DNA of 64,000 nucleotides. It comes from Crystallibacter degradans (lineage in GTDB: Bacteria; Actinomycetota; Actinomycetes; Actinomycetales; Micrococcaceae). Position numbers and translations under genes: made by a program. Positions 17,187 through 26,594 of the stretch are shown in pieces. The stretch lies in contig NZ_JABBCH010000008.1 in assembly GCF_012952295.1 (NCBI RefSeq), forward strand, positions 62,001 to 126,000, in the 5' to 3' direction. How positions within the stretch are numbered: the first letter of the stretch is position 1; the number at the start of each line of letters is the position of its first letter. The notes beneath the pieces are model-generated. The model saw nothing but the letters and a program-made list of their open reading frames with translations. It ran no database searches and had not been told where the DNA came from.

Positions 17187-17389
17187 ATCGCTCCTTTTCC
17201 AGATCGGCCCGGCCGCGCACAAAAGTGCCGGCCGAACAAAGCGTTCTGCTGACTCCGTACCCCGTTGCCTGCCCATTCAGACACTGACGATCCAACCTCT
17301 TTGAAGCACTGGCCAGCGGTGCGGAAGCGCTTTAGGGTGAAGCTCAGAACAGATACTGCCGATGCGCGCCGGCGAAGATGGAGGTACAC

Positions 17390-18589
17390 GTGGAACAGGA
17401 AATCGACGTCGACAAGGTGGCCACCGGCGGAGCGGACTTCGGCGGCGAGCGGCTCGATGCAACGGCGGGGCAGGGCCTCGTCGGCCCGCTGCTGGGTCGG
17501 TTCGACGGCGTCAAGAAGATCGCAGTACTCCGTGGCGGTGGACTCGGCGACCTGATGTTTGCCGTGCCGGCCATGCAGTCGCTGGCCGCCGCATACCCGG
17601 AGGCAACCATCACCTTGCTCGGGGCACCGTTACATGCGGCGCTGCTGGACGGCCGGCCGGGTCCGGTGGACCGGGTCGAGGTGCTGCCCTTTGCGCACGG
17701 CGTGCGGCCGGGGCCCGAGGATCCCGTGGCGGTGGAGGAGTTCCTGGCTCGGATGCGCGAAGATCGCTTCGATCTGGCCGTCCAACTCCACGGCGGCGGG
17801 CGCTTTTCCAATCCGTTCCTGCTCGAGCTGCAGGCCCGGCACACCGTGGGCGCCCGGACCGAGGATGCTGCGGCCCTGGAACGCACCATCCCCTACCTCT
17901 ATTACCAGCACGAGGTGCTCCGCGCGCTGGAAGTGGTCGGCCTCGCCGGTGCCGCCCCAGTGGCGCTGCAGCCCCAGTTGACGGTGCTGCCAGAGGAAGA
18001 GACGGCAGCTGCCGGCCTGCTGGACGCCGGGCGGCCCTCGCTGGTGACCATCCACCCCGGCGCCTCGGACCAACGGAGGCAATGGCCGCCGTCGTACTTT
18101 GCGCAGGTCGCCGCGTGGGCGGCGCAGGATGGCTGCCAGGTCCTCCTCATCGGGGGTTCGGAGGATGCGGATTTGGCCGACGACGTGGTTTCCCAGGCGC
18201 AGGAATTAATGCACGACGCCGGGAGCATCCGTTCCGTGGCCGGGCAGCTGGGGCTCGGGGAACTGGCCGCGTTGCTGCGCGCGAGCGACGTCATGCTGGG
18301 AAATGACAGCGGGCCGCGGCACCTGGCCCAGGCCGTGGGCACGCCTACGGTCGGGATCTACTGGGCCGGGAACGTGATTATGGCCGGTGCGCTGGGACGG
18401 ACGGTGCACCGGGTCCACATGTCCTGGATGACGCACTGCCCGGTCTGCGGATCCGATCTGACGCAGGTCGGCTGGACCGCCGAGCGCTGCGAACACGAGT
18501 TTCCGCTGACCGAGCAGATACGCCCCGAAGACGTCTACTCGGACGTCCGCCAGCTTAGGGCCACGAGTCTTCTTCTTCGTGGCAAATAA
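17390..18589 (+). CDS. Glycosyltransferase family 9 (heptosyltransferase-like)
   Basis: A GT-B transferase of 399 residues. The N-terminal 'IAVLRGGGLGDLMFAVPAMQSLAAAYP' and the donor-site 'VTIHPGASDQRRQWPPSYFAQ' plus 'LGNDSGPRHLAQAVGTPTVGIY' are the hallmarks of GT9 heptosyltransferases. GTG 17390 is chosen because GGAGG lies exactly five bases before it; an ATG at 17378 would overlap that site. A cysteine cluster near the C-terminus (HCPVCGSDL ... ERCEHEF) may bind metal. It is the only plus-strand gene inside the cluster core, and its 3' end overlaps the convergent SDR gene by 35 bp. Confidence 0.88.
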   Translation: MEQEIDVDKVATGGADFGGERLDATAGQGLVGPLLGRFDGVKKIAVLRGGGLGDLMFAVPAMQSLAAAYPEATITLLGAPLHAALLDGRPGPVDRVEVLPFAHGVRPGPEDPVAVEEFLARMREDRFDLAVQLHGGGRFSNPFLLELQARHTVGARTEDAAALERTIPYLYYQHEVLRALEVVGLAGAAPVALQPQLTVLPEEETAAAGLLDAGRPSLVTIHPGASDQRRQWPPSYFAQVAAWAAQDGCQVLLIGGSEDADLADDVVSQAQELMHDAGSIRSVAGQLGLGELAALLRASDVMLGNDSGPRHLAQAVGTPTVGIYWAGNVIMAGALGRTVHRVHMSWMTHCPVCGSDLTQVGWTAERCEHEFPLTEQIRPEDVYSDVRQLRATSLLLRGK

Positions 18590-19283
18590 CCATCTCGCGT
18601 ACCTCGCAGCCCTTCGGCTGTGAGAGTGCGAAGAGGATGGCTTCGGCTACGCGCTCGGGATCGTTAAGCCGGGAGTCGTCCTGCGGCTTGTACTGCTCCG
18701 TGCGGTCGTCGAAGAACCGGGTCTTCATGCCGGCCGGAATCATTGTGGTGACGCCGACCTGTCCGCGGGTCTCCGCCGCCAGCGCACGGCTGAATCCGAC
18801 GACGCCGAACTTCGAGGCGCAGTAGGCGGTGGCGTCCGAGACTGCCTTGATGCCCAGCGACGAGGCCACTGTGATGACCCGGCCATGCGAAGCCATCAGG
18901 TGCGGCAGCGCGGCGCGGACCACGGAGACGGTGCCCATCAGGTTCACGCCGATCACCTTGTCCCACTCGTCCGCCGGGACGTCTTCCAGCCGACCGCAGC
19001 GGTCGATGCCTGCCGCGGTGACCACTGCATCCAGCCCGTCCAGCGTTTCCGCTGCCTGCTGCACTGCCGCGGTGACGGCCTCACGGTCGGAGACATCGAC
19101 TTCCAAGCACTTCACGCCGGAGACGCGGCTGACGTCGCGGTCCAGCACCACCGGGGTGCCGCCGGCCTCACGGACCGCTTCGACGACGGCGGCACCGAGG
19201 CCGGAACCGCCGCCGGTGACCAAGACTCGACCGGGATTGCCGGGATTGTGGGGATTGGTAGGCGTGGATCCTGCTGATTTCAT
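18555..19283 (-). CDS. Classical SDR-family oxidoreductase
   Basis: A 242-residue short-chain dehydrogenase. The cofactor motif TGGGSGLG (about 23-30), the YCASK active-site motif and 'VTAAGIDRCG' are intact. Its size fits classical SDRs, not the longer NDP-sugar epimerases such as HldD (~310 aa), so it is unlikely to be the missing heptose epimerase. It follows the second HldE-type gene with a 34-bp gap and probably belongs to that operon. Substrate unknown; oxidation or reduction of a sugar or lipid carbonyl is a guess from context. Confidence 0.88.
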   Translation of the reverse strand: MKSAGSTPTNPHNPGNPGRVLVTGGGSGLGAAVVEAVREAGGTPVVLDRDVSRVSGVKCLEVDVSDREAVTAAVQQAAETLDGLDAVVTAAGIDRCGRLEDVPADEWDKVIGVNLMGTVSVVRAALPHLMASHGRVITVASSLGIKAVSDATAYCASKFGVVGFSRALAAETRGQVGVTTMIPAGMKTRFFDDRTEQYKPQDDSRLNDPERVAEAILFALSQPKGCEVREMVICHEEEDSWP

Positions 19284-19317
19284 CTGTTCCTCCTAGTGGA
19301 CGTGATGGTCTTGTTGG

Positions 19318-20697
19318 CTAGCCGACCTTGGCCAGGGCCGCGGCCAGCCGGGTGGTGGAGCGCGCCGGATGGTAGGGAACCGTCACGGCGCGTCCGCCCC
19401 AGGTCTGCAGCAGCGCGGCTTCGGGCAGCTGGTCCGCCGTGTAGTCCCCGCCCTTGACCCAGAGGTCCGGCCGCAGCTGTTCCAGTGCGGCCTCCGGGGT
19501 CTGCTCGTCGAAGACCAGCACCGCGTCCACGCATTCCAGCGAGAGCAGCAGTTCGGCACGGTCCTGCTGGCCCATGATGGGACGGTCTTCGCCCTTGAGC
19601 CGCGTGACCGAGGCGTCCGAGTTGAGGCAGACGATCAGGCAGTCGCCCAACCCGCGGGCAGCCGCCAGGGTCCGGGCGTGGCCGGCGTGCAGCAGGTCGA
19701 AGCAGCCGCCGGTCGCCACCACGGTGCCGCCGGCTTCCCGCGTCTGCCGGGCCACCCGCAGCGCATCCACGCCGCCGCCGTGCAGCTGCTCCGGCGCGGC
19801 CTCTTCGCGCAGACTGGCCACCCCGCCGGCAGCAAGGAACGCGGCCGCCTGTTGCACGGCCCCCTCGGCCGCGGCCGGAAGCGGCTGCCCGCCCATCAGC
19901 CCGACGGCGAGCGCGCCGGCAAAGCGGTCACCGGCACCGCAGGGATCCCCCACCTGTACCTTGGGTGCGGGAATTACCTGCGGCAGGCCGTCGTCGGCCA
20001 GGACCAATGCGCCGGCGCCGCCGAGCGTAACGATTACCGACCCGCACTGCCAGGCACGGCGCAGTTCCTCCGCTGCCAGGGCAGCCTCGCGGGCACCGCC
20101 GTCCTGCTTTGTGGACAGCCCGGCTGCCCGGATCGCCTCCGGCAAGTTGGGCGTGACCGCGGTGACGCCGGGCACCGGAGTGCTTCCGGAAGGGTGCGGG
20201 TCCCAGACCACGGGTATCCTGCCGGCCAGTTGCTGTAGAAGTTCACGCAGCCGGGTATTCGCGGCCAGGCCCCGCCCGTAGTCCGCCACGACCACGGCGT
20301 CGGCCTGTTCGAGGGCGGCGAGCATTCCGTCAGTCACGTCAGGAATCTTCACCTCGCCGCAGCCCTCGTCGAACCGCACAACGCACTGCCCGGCGGCCCG
20401 GATCCGGGTCTTCACCGGTGTGGGTGCGCCGGATGGGCCGGCGATGACCTCTATCCCGTCAAGGGCGCCGCGCAGCTGTCCGGAAACGCCGTCGTCGGAC
20501 AGCACGGTGACCAGCCGGACGGCATGCCCGTCGCGCTCCAGCATCCGTGCCACCAGCCCGGCACCGCCGGCCCGGTAGTCCGTCTCCGCCACGTCCACCA
20601 CAGGCACCGGTGCATCCGGGGACAGCCTGCTGGCATCGCCGTGCACATCGGCGTCGAGCAGCACATCCCCCACCACCACAATGTTCTTAGGACTCAT
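19318..20697 (-). CDS. Second HldE-type PfkB kinase / nucleotidyltransferase fusion
   Basis: A 459-residue fusion like the gene at 14134 but clearly diverged. The kinase half has 'GDVLLDADVHGDASRLSPDAPVPVVD', 'RAGGAGLVARML' and active-site GAGDRF; the transferase half has 'ATGGCFDLLHAGHARTLAAA' and 'VCLNSDASVTRLKGEDRPI'. Both active sites look intact. Two such fusions in one cluster suggest different nucleotides, anomers or sugars, or a division of labour between kinase and transferase steps. The ATG overlaps the 3' end of the SIS-domain gene by 11 bp, so it is in the long minus-strand operon. Confidence 0.87.
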   Translation of the reverse strand: MSPKNIVVVGDVLLDADVHGDASRLSPDAPVPVVDVAETDYRAGGAGLVARMLERDGHAVRLVTVLSDDGVSGQLRGALDGIEVIAGPSGAPTPVKTRIRAAGQCVVRFDEGCGEVKIPDVTDGMLAALEQADAVVVADYGRGLAANTRLRELLQQLAGRIPVVWDPHPSGSTPVPGVTAVTPNLPEAIRAAGLSTKQDGGAREAALAAEELRRAWQCGSVIVTLGGAGALVLADDGLPQVIPAPKVQVGDPCGAGDRFAGALAVGLMGGQPLPAAAEGAVQQAAAFLAAGGVASLREEAAPEQLHGGGVDALRVARQTREAGGTVVATGGCFDLLHAGHARTLAAARGLGDCLIVCLNSDASVTRLKGEDRPIMGQQDRAELLLSLECVDAVLVFDEQTPEAALEQLRPDLWVKGGDYTADQLPEAALLQTWGGRAVTVPYHPARSTTRLAAALAKVG

Positions 20698-21553
20698 GAA
20701 TGCCCCTCCTATCCGTACCGCGCGAACCGGCCGTGCGGCCCGAGCCGGCCGACGGGGCTACGGCCGCCGTTTCTGTTGCCCGGCGCCGGGCCACCTCGGC
20801 GTCGAACGCCCGGCAGATGGCGTGCAGGGCCATCAGATGCCCCTCCTGCACATTGGCCGGCAGCGCATCGATGGCGACGTAGTCGTCGCAGATCCTGGTC
20901 AGCGGGTTCGGGGCGCTGCCGGTCAGCGCCCATGTGGTCACGCCCAGGCTGCGGGCGGCCTCCACCGCATTGAGCAGATTGGCGCTCTTGCCGCTGGTGG
21001 TCAGCAGCACCAGCACGTCCCCCTCGCGCCCGTGGCCGCGCACCTGCCGGGCGAACAGCTGATCAAAACCGTAGTCGTTGCCGATGGCGGTGACCGCGGA
21101 GGTTTCCGCATGCAGCGAGATGGCCGAGAACGCCTCCCGCTCGCCGTCGAACCGGCCCACCAGCTCGGCAGTCAGGTGCTGTGCCTCCGCGGCGGACCCG
21201 CCGTTGCCGGCGGCCAGCAGCCGTTGCCCGCCGAGCAGCCGGTCGGCCAGGTCGATGCCCCAGGCCGCCAGCTGCGGAGCCTGGCAGCGCAGCGAATCGA
21301 CGGCCGGAGCCACCTGCCGCAGATGCTCCAGCACTGCGTCCAGGCCCCCGGCCGTTTCCTCCCCGGCACCGTCCTGGTGCCCAGGGCCGGGTTCAGTAGA
21401 AGGCACGACGGCGGGACTCGGCACCGGGACGAGGGCCGGCCCCTGCGGCCGGGCGTAAGTTTCCGGATCCGCTTGCGTCCTACCGGCGGCCTGGTTGCGT
21501 GCGGTTGCTTGCCGGCCGCCCGTCTGGGTGGTGGTGATCGACACTGGTCTCAC
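20687..21553 (-). CDS. gmhA: Phosphoheptose isomerase (SIS domain), GmhA-like, with extended N-terminus
   Basis: Sedoheptulose-7-phosphate isomerase, the first step of heptose synthesis. The SIS domain shows GmhA-specific blocks: '[20 protein letters not shown]', the '[20 protein letters not shown]' region and '[18 protein letters not shown]'. GmhA proteins are usually ~190-200 residues; this frame gives 288 because of a ~70-residue Pro/Thr/Gly-rich N-terminal stretch and a ~30-residue C-terminal tail. GTG 21553 forms a GTGA overlap with the upstream glycosyltransferase stop, which argues for the long form, but an internal GTG start cannot be excluded. Confidence 0.87.
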   Translation of the reverse strand: MRPVSITTTQTGGRQATARNQAAGRTQADPETYARPQGPALVPVPSPAVVPSTEPGPGHQDGAGEETAGGLDAVLEHLRQVAPAVDSLRCQAPQLAAWGIDLADRLLGGQRLLAAGNGGSAAEAQHLTAELVGRFDGEREAFSAISLHAETSAVTAIGNDYGFDQLFARQVRGHGREGDVLVLLTTSGKSANLLNAVEAARSLGVTTWALTGSAPNPLTRICDDYVAIDALPANVQEGHLMALHAICRAFDAEVARRRATETAAVAPSAGSGRTAGSRGTDRRGIHES

Positions 21554-22812
21554 AATGCTTCCCCTTCCAGCTGGCGCACTGCCCCGCTCATGGCACCGGA
21601 GTTCCGGGCCAGGTTGTAGGCCTTTTCGGTATCGGCGGCAACGCGGTCCCAGGAGTAACGGGTGCGGACCCGCTTCCGGCCGGCCCTGCCCAGCTCCTGC
21701 GCCAGCTGCGGATCCAGCAGCAGCTCCGCCAGTGCGCAGGCCACCGCATCGGGGTCCTTCGGCGGCACCTGCAGGCCGGTCTTGCGGTCCACCACCGTGT
21801 CGATCAAACCGCCCACGGACGCCGCGACCACGGGAACACCGCACGCCATGGCTTCCAGCGGCACAATGCCGAACGGCTCGTACCACGGCACGCAGACAAC
21901 GGCGTCGGCGCTGCGCAGCACGGTAGGAATCTTGTCCTGCGGAATCTGGCCGCGCAGCACCACCTGGTCCGCGACACCGAGCTCGCCGGCCAGCTCCATC
22001 AAACGCCGCGCTTCGGGATCCCCCGCCAGCCCATCCGGCCCCGAAGCTCCGCCGACAACCAGCAGTTCGACGTCGTCAATCCCTTGGTCTTTCAGCAGCC
22101 GCAGCGCGCGGACCACCAAGTCAACGCCCTTGCGCGGCACCAGCCGGCCTACGCTGATGATCCGGTGGCGGCGGCCGCGCGGCTCGACGTCGCCAGTGGC
22201 ACCGAACAGTTCCAGGTCCACGCCGCAGGGGGCAATGGAAATGTTGCTCCGCGGCACGCCCATGGCGGTCAACTCGAAGACCTCGTCGGAGCAGGTGGCG
22301 ATGATCCGGTCCACGTTGCGTCCCACAGACGGTTCGAGCCAGGCGCGCTGGGCGGGGCTGGTGTCCTGAACGCCCTGGTGCCTGCGCTTGACCGTGCCGA
22401 GGGCGTGGAACGTCTGCAGGACGGGCACCGGGTAACCGGAACCGTAGTTCCGCCGGGCCGCATCAAGGGCGGCGACGCCGGACATCCAGAAATGGCCGTG
22501 GACGATATCCGGCGGGTTGCAGTCCCAGTCCGCCGAGATTCCGTCCGCCAGCTGGCCCATGAACGGCAGCAGTTCGTCCTTGGACACCGGCTCGGGCGGT
22601 CCGGCATCGATGTGGACGACTTCCACGCCGTGCCGCATCCGCACGCGCGCGGGCAGGGCCGCGTTGTCCCGCCGGGTATAAACGGTGACGGAGTGCCCGC
22701 GCTTGGCCAGGGAGGCCGAAAGGGCGGCGACGTGCACGTTCTGGCCGCCGGCGTCCACTCCTCCCAGTACGGCCAGCGGGCTGGCGTGTTCGGAAACCAT
22801 GGAAATCCTCAC
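21550..22812 (-). CDS. Glycosyltransferase family 4
   Basis: A 420-residue GT-B transferase resembling the MshA/sucrose-synthase-like branch of GT4. The N-terminus holds '[19 protein letters not shown]' and the donor domain holds '[20 protein letters not shown]' and the EX7E motif region '[20 protein letters not shown]'. It is embedded in the minus-strand operon with ATGA/GTGA overlaps on both sides. It probably extends the glycan made by this cluster; donor and acceptor are unknown. Confidence 0.9.
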   Translation of the reverse strand: MRISMVSEHASPLAVLGGVDAGGQNVHVAALSASLAKRGHSVTVYTRRDNAALPARVRMRHGVEVVHIDAGPPEPVSKDELLPFMGQLADGISADWDCNPPDIVHGHFWMSGVAALDAARRNYGSGYPVPVLQTFHALGTVKRRHQGVQDTSPAQRAWLEPSVGRNVDRIIATCSDEVFELTAMGVPRSNISIAPCGVDLELFGATGDVEPRGRRHRIISVGRLVPRKGVDLVVRALRLLKDQGIDDVELLVVGGASGPDGLAGDPEARRLMELAGELGVADQVVLRGQIPQDKIPTVLRSADAVVCVPWYEPFGIVPLEAMACGVPVVAASVGGLIDTVVDRKTGLQVPPKDPDAVACALAELLLDPQLAQELGRAGRKRVRTRYSWDRVAADTEKAYNLARNSGAMSGAVRQLEGEAL

Positions 22813-23813
22813 AGCTCTCTCCTCTCGTTCGCTGCAATAACCCTGCCGGCGTGTGTCCTTGTTTCGGCCAGCACCGCGTCCCAGTTGTCCAGGAAGGCCG
22901 CCAGTCCGTGGCGCTGCAGCACTGTTTCGCGTGCCACTGCACCGCGGGCGCGGGCCTCCTCGGGTTCCTGCACCAGCCGCGCCGCCTCCCGGCGCAGCTC
23001 GTCCACATTCGTGGAGATGGCGCCGGCCTCCGGCGGGACCGCCCGGGCAGCTTCTGTGGTGGCCAGCGCGATGACCGGCATGCCCAGATGCATGGCTTCC
23101 AGCAGGGCCAGTCCCAGCGAAGTCCAGCGCAGCGGATGCACGTACGCGCGGCAGCGGGCCAGTTCGGCATGCAGCAACTTGCCGGGCAGGTCGCCGCGGA
23201 CAGTCAGCTGGTCAGGCCCCAGCCCGGTGGCGGAGGCGAGCTCATCCGTGCCCATGCCGAAGACTTCCAGATGGCCGGCCAGCGCGAATTCGGGCAGCAG
23301 GTCCGTGCCGGTCACACGCCAGCGGCGGACGGGTTCGTTGACCACCACGGCCAGATGGTCCAGCTCACCGGTGTAGAGGTGGCCGGGGTCCACGACGCCG
23401 TGTTCGATCACCGTGGTGGGCGCGGTGCCGCAGTCCCAGAACAGCCGGTTGAAGTGGGTCACGTGCACCACCGGAATGGATTGCTGGTCCGCCAGCGGGT
23501 GCAGGGAATTGGGCACATCGCCCTTGGGCGTGTTGTGCTCCAGGAAGACCGCCGGAATGTCGCGGCCCGGGCGCCTTCCCAGCAGCCGCTCGCATTCGGC
23601 CAGTTCCTCCGGCCGCTGCAGCACTACAACGTCGATATCCGACTCGCGCAGGTCCTCCGGCGCGATGTCGCGGACATTTTCGGGCCAATCGCGCCCGGCC
23701 CGGCCCAGGCCCCAGGGTCCGCCGTCGGGCGTTGCGGGCAGCAGGTAATCGTGGCGGCCGCGCACAAACGCGTCGGTCCAGCCGCCGTGGACATGCCAGA
23801 GCAGTATCTTCAT
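22809..23813 (-). CDS. Glycosyltransferase (GT4-like, GT-B fold)
   Basis: A 334-residue protein with a shorter N-terminal domain that starts '[19 protein letters not shown]'. The acceptor side has '[16 protein letters not shown]' and '[15 protein letters not shown]', and the donor side has '[20 protein letters not shown]', the E-x7-E-like element of GT4. Four-base overlaps link it to its neighbours. Genes of this form occur with heptose genes in other actinobacteria as I recall, which I cannot verify here. Donor unknown. Confidence 0.83.
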   Translation of the reverse strand: MKILLWHVHGGWTDAFVRGRHDYLLPATPDGGPWGLGRAGRDWPENVRDIAPEDLRESDIDVVVLQRPEELAECERLLGRRPGRDIPAVFLEHNTPKGDVPNSLHPLADQQSIPVVHVTHFNRLFWDCGTAPTTVIEHGVVDPGHLYTGELDHLAVVVNEPVRRWRVTGTDLLPEFALAGHLEVFGMGTDELASATGLGPDQLTVRGDLPGKLLHAELARCRAYVHPLRWTSLGLALLEAMHLGMPVIALATTEAARAVPPEAGAISTNVDELRREAARLVQEPEEARARGAVARETVLQRHGLAAFLDNWDAVLAETRTHAGRVIAANERREL

Positions 23814-24877
23814 GCGTTCCTCGTCTCTCTGCGGGTGGGCAAGGAAGTCACTCCGGTGGTCAGCCGCTGCACGGCCGCCACCACTTCTTCAGGTTCAACA
23901 CCGGACAGGCAGGGGTGGCCGGGCACGGGGCAGACGCGGGCGCGGCTGAGCCGGCACGGCGCGTTCTGGTCCCCCAGCAGCTCCAGCGGCACTTTGTACG
24001 GCGCCCAGCGCACGGCCGGAACCACCGGGGCGAAAAGGCTGACCACGGGAGTTCCCACGGCGGCGGCCAGGTGCGCGGGACCGGTATTACCGGTTACGAC
24101 GGCGGAAGCACCGGCCAGCACGCCGGCGAGGCTGTGAAGGTCCGTCCGGCCGCCCAGGTCCAAGGCATCGGGGCCTGCCACCGTCGCGGTCAGTTCCGCC
24201 TCCGCGGGACCGCCCGTGACCACCACTCGGTAGCCGGCGGCTATGAGCAGTTCCACCGCGGCCGCATGGTGCAGTGGCGGCCAGGCCCTTGCCGGGACAG
24301 CGGCACCGGGGTGGACGGCGATGTACGGTTCGGTTCCTACCAGCCAGGCGACATCCGGAATGTCGCGCACGCGCAGCCGTCCGTCGTCGTTAGCTGGCAG
24401 ACGGTAGCCCGCAGCCGCGGCGATCTGCAGGGCGCGCTCGGCCTCCGGCTGGTCTTCGGGAAAATCTTCGCCGGGCTTGAGCCGCACATCCAGCAGCGAA
24501 CCGGCATAGTCCGTGGACGCCGCGGTGATCCGTTCCACCCCGGCGAGCCGCAGCAGCATGGCCAGCGGCAGCGGGGACTGGTGGAACGACGTCAGGATTA
24601 CGGCTTCTTCTATCTGCCGGCCGCGCACCCAATCGCACAGCGCGGCGACGTGGTCCTCGGTGACCGGCGGGGCCGGATCCACGATCCAGGGGCTGGCCCA
24701 GGTGAACACGTCCGTCACGCCCGGCAACAGCTTGGCCGCCGCGGTCCCCTGCGGCCCGCACAGCATCAGGACCTCGTTGGGCCGCGCGCTCACACCGGCG
24801 GCAACGGCGCGGACGGCAGGGCCGGCAAGCAGCACGTCCCCCGCACTGTCCAGCCTGGCTACCAGCACCCGGCTCAT
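23810..24877 (-). CDS. Glycosyltransferase family 9 (heptosyltransferase-like)
   Basis: A 355-residue GT-B transferase. 'VLVARLDSAGDVLLAGPAVRAVA' at the N-terminus and 'YIAVHPGAAVPARAWPPLHH' plus 'VVTGNTGPAHLAAAVGTPVVSLF' in the donor domain are diagnostic for GT9. A C-terminal cysteine pair in 'CRLSRARVCPVPGHPCLSG' matches a feature common in this family. It directly follows gmhB, its ATG overlapping the gmhB stop by four bases, so it very likely uses the heptose the cluster makes. Confidence 0.9.
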   Translation of the reverse strand: MSRVLVARLDSAGDVLLAGPAVRAVAAGVSARPNEVLMLCGPQGTAAAKLLPGVTDVFTWASPWIVDPAPPVTEDHVAALCDWVRGRQIEEAVILTSFHQSPLPLAMLLRLAGVERITAASTDYAGSLLDVRLKPGEDFPEDQPEAERALQIAAAAGYRLPANDDGRLRVRDIPDVAWLVGTEPYIAVHPGAAVPARAWPPLHHAAAVELLIAAGYRVVVTGGPAEAELTATVAGPDALDLGGRTDLHSLAGVLAGASAVVTGNTGPAHLAAAVGTPVVSLFAPVVPAVRWAPYKVPLELLGDQNAPCRLSRARVCPVPGHPCLSGVEPEEVVAAVQRLTTGVTSLPTRRETRNA

Positions 24878-25464
24878 AGGCTGCCCCGCGCCACGTCGCC
24901 ATCCCGGACCAGGTCACCTTCGTGCAGGAAGCCGGTTCCCAGCAGCAGCTCAAGGGCCGCCGCCAGATCCGGCGCGACCAGCTCCGCCGCGTCGATCTCC
25001 TCGGCGCGGGTGACCGGGGTCGGCACCAGCACACCGGTTGCTCCGGCTGCAGCCGCCGCCTCGACGTCGGCGCCGATGTCCCCGATGAAAGCGACTTCAG
25101 ACGGCTGCAGGCCAAGCCGGCGGCAAGCACTTAGGATCATCCCCGGCGCCGGCTTCCGGCACTCGCAGCCGTCCGCCGGTCCGTGCGGGCAGACTTCCCA
25201 GAGGTCGAACGGTCCGAGCAGTTCCGCGACCCGGGCGTTGACCGCGTCGACCTGCGGGCGCTGCAGCAGTCCCCGGGCAATGCCGGACTGGTTGGTCAGG
25301 ACGCCGCAGCGCAGTCCGGCGCGGCGGACCGCGTCAAGGGCCTCGGCGGCGCCGGGCATCGGCCGGACCTGTTGCGGGTCCGCGTTGTATGGGACGTCCA
25401 CCACCAGCGTGCCGTCCCGGTCGAAGAGGACGGCCTGCGGCGGACCAAGAATGTGGCGACTCAT
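24874..25464 (-). CDS. gmhB: D,D-heptose 1,7-bisphosphate 7-phosphatase
   Basis: HAD-IIIA phosphatase of 196 residues, the usual GmhB length. The catalytic motif DRDGTLV (residues ~15-21), 'GVLTNQSGIARGL' and the zinc-binding loop 'CPHGPADGCECRKPAPGM' are all present, and the last is specific to GmhB-type enzymes. It removes the C7 phosphate from heptose 1,7-bisphosphate between the two HldE steps. It is the first gene of the minus-strand operon gmhB-GT9-GT4-GT4-gmhA-hldE2-SDR. A 150-bp divergent promoter region separates it from the GT9 gene at 25614. Confidence 0.92.
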   Translation of the reverse strand: MSRHILGPPQAVLFDRDGTLVVDVPYNADPQQVRPMPGAAEALDAVRRAGLRCGVLTNQSGIARGLLQRPQVDAVNARVAELLGPFDLWEVCPHGPADGCECRKPAPGMILSACRRLGLQPSEVAFIGDIGADVEAAAAAGATGVLVPTPVTRAEEIDAAELVAPDLAAALELLLGTGFLHEGDLVRDGDVARGSL

Positions 25465-25613
25465 ACCAGCACTGTTCCCGTAGAAGCAGCGGCCTAAACA
25501 CTTCCGCTGCGACTTCTTTTACTTCTTCTCCCCCAACTCTCACGTTCCCGCCGGTCCGGCCGCGGCATGTGGCACCATAAAACCAACACCGATGAAAGGG
25601 ACTTTCCACCACA

Positions 25614-26570
25614 ATGGAGCAATTGATGCGGGACGGGCTGGAGCCCGATGGCAGGCCGGAACTGCTGGTGCTGCGCGCCTTGAAGCTCGGCGATCTGCTG
25701 GTGGCGGTTCCCGCCCTGCACGCCCTGCGGCGGGCCTATCCGGACCACCGGATCATCTATGCCGCCCAGGGCTGGCTCCGTCCGATGATCGAACTGGTCG
25801 GCTCCGTGGACGATCTGCTCGATACCCACGGCCTGGATGTCCCGTTGGCGCTCTCCCCGGGTCGGGTCGATATTGCCGTGAACCTGCATGGCAGCGGGCC
25901 GGAGAGCCGCGGACGGATCGCGGCGCTGCAGGCCAAACGGATCATTGGCCACCTGTCCGAGGAGCGGGCCGGTCCGCGCTGGCAGGACGGCGTCCATGAG
26001 CGCGAGCGCTGGGCCCGGCTGGTCCATTGGCATGGCATTGACGCCGATCCGCTTGACTACCGGCTGCAGCCGCCGGCGGTTGCCAGCCCCCGGCCCGGTG
26101 CCGTGGTCATTCACGTAGGCGCCGCCTACGGCAGCCGGCTCTGGCCGGTGGAACGCTTTGCCGAAGTCTCGCGGGAACTGGTCGCTTCGGGGCACGAGGT
26201 GCTCTTTACCGGCAGCGGCGGCGAACGGCCTCGTGCCGAAAAGGTAGCCGCCCTCGCCAGCCTCCCCGCTGAAACCGTAGTAGCAGGCGAGCTGGGACTA
26301 GCTGACTTCGCGGCGGCCGTCGCAGACGCGGCACTGGTCATTTCGGCGGACACCGGAGCCGCCCATCTCGCCTCCGCGTACGGCCGTCCCTCCGTGGTCA
26401 TCTTCGGGCCGGCCCCGGTAGCCGAATGGGGGCCGCCGCCCGGACCGCACATCGTGCTGACAAACGAAGCACTCCGCGTCGGGGACACCTTTTCGGACCA
26501 GCCGGACCCGGCGCTCCTGGCCGTCAGCGTGCAAGACGTGCTGTCCGCGGTGTCCCAGCTAGGCCTCTGA
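25614..26570 (+). CDS. Glycosyltransferase family 9 (heptosyltransferase-like)
   Basis: Third GT9 gene of the cluster, 318 residues. It shows 'LLVLRALKLGDLLVAVPALHALRRAYP', 'VVIHVGAAYGSRLWPVERFAEV' and 'LVISADTGAAHLASAYGRPSVVIFGP'. Start at ATG 25614; an internal ATG at 25626 with GGAG six bases before it is also plausible. It is divergent from gmhB and convergent with the sigma-factor gene (24-bp gap). Its overall form is closest to ADP-heptose:LPS heptosyltransferases, although no lipopolysaccharide is expected in this organism. Confidence 0.9.
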   Translation: MEQLMRDGLEPDGRPELLVLRALKLGDLLVAVPALHALRRAYPDHRIIYAAQGWLRPMIELVGSVDDLLDTHGLDVPLALSPGRVDIAVNLHGSGPESRGRIAALQAKRIIGHLSEERAGPRWQDGVHERERWARLVHWHGIDADPLDYRLQPPAVASPRPGAVVIHVGAAYGSRLWPVERFAEVSRELVASGHEVLFTGSGGERPRAEKVAALASLPAETVVAGELGLADFAAAVADAALVISADTGAAHLASAYGRPSVVIFGPAPVAEWGPPPGPHIVLTNEALRVGDTFSDQPDPALLAVSVQDVLSAVSQLGL

Positions 26571-26594
26571 GGCGCCCACCCGGACAAGTGGGAA

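Noticed and set aside
18555-19283. SDR gene considered as the missing ADP-heptose epimerase HldD
   Set aside because: At 242 residues with a TGGGSGLG motif it is a classical SDR, while HldD is an extended SDR of about 310 residues.
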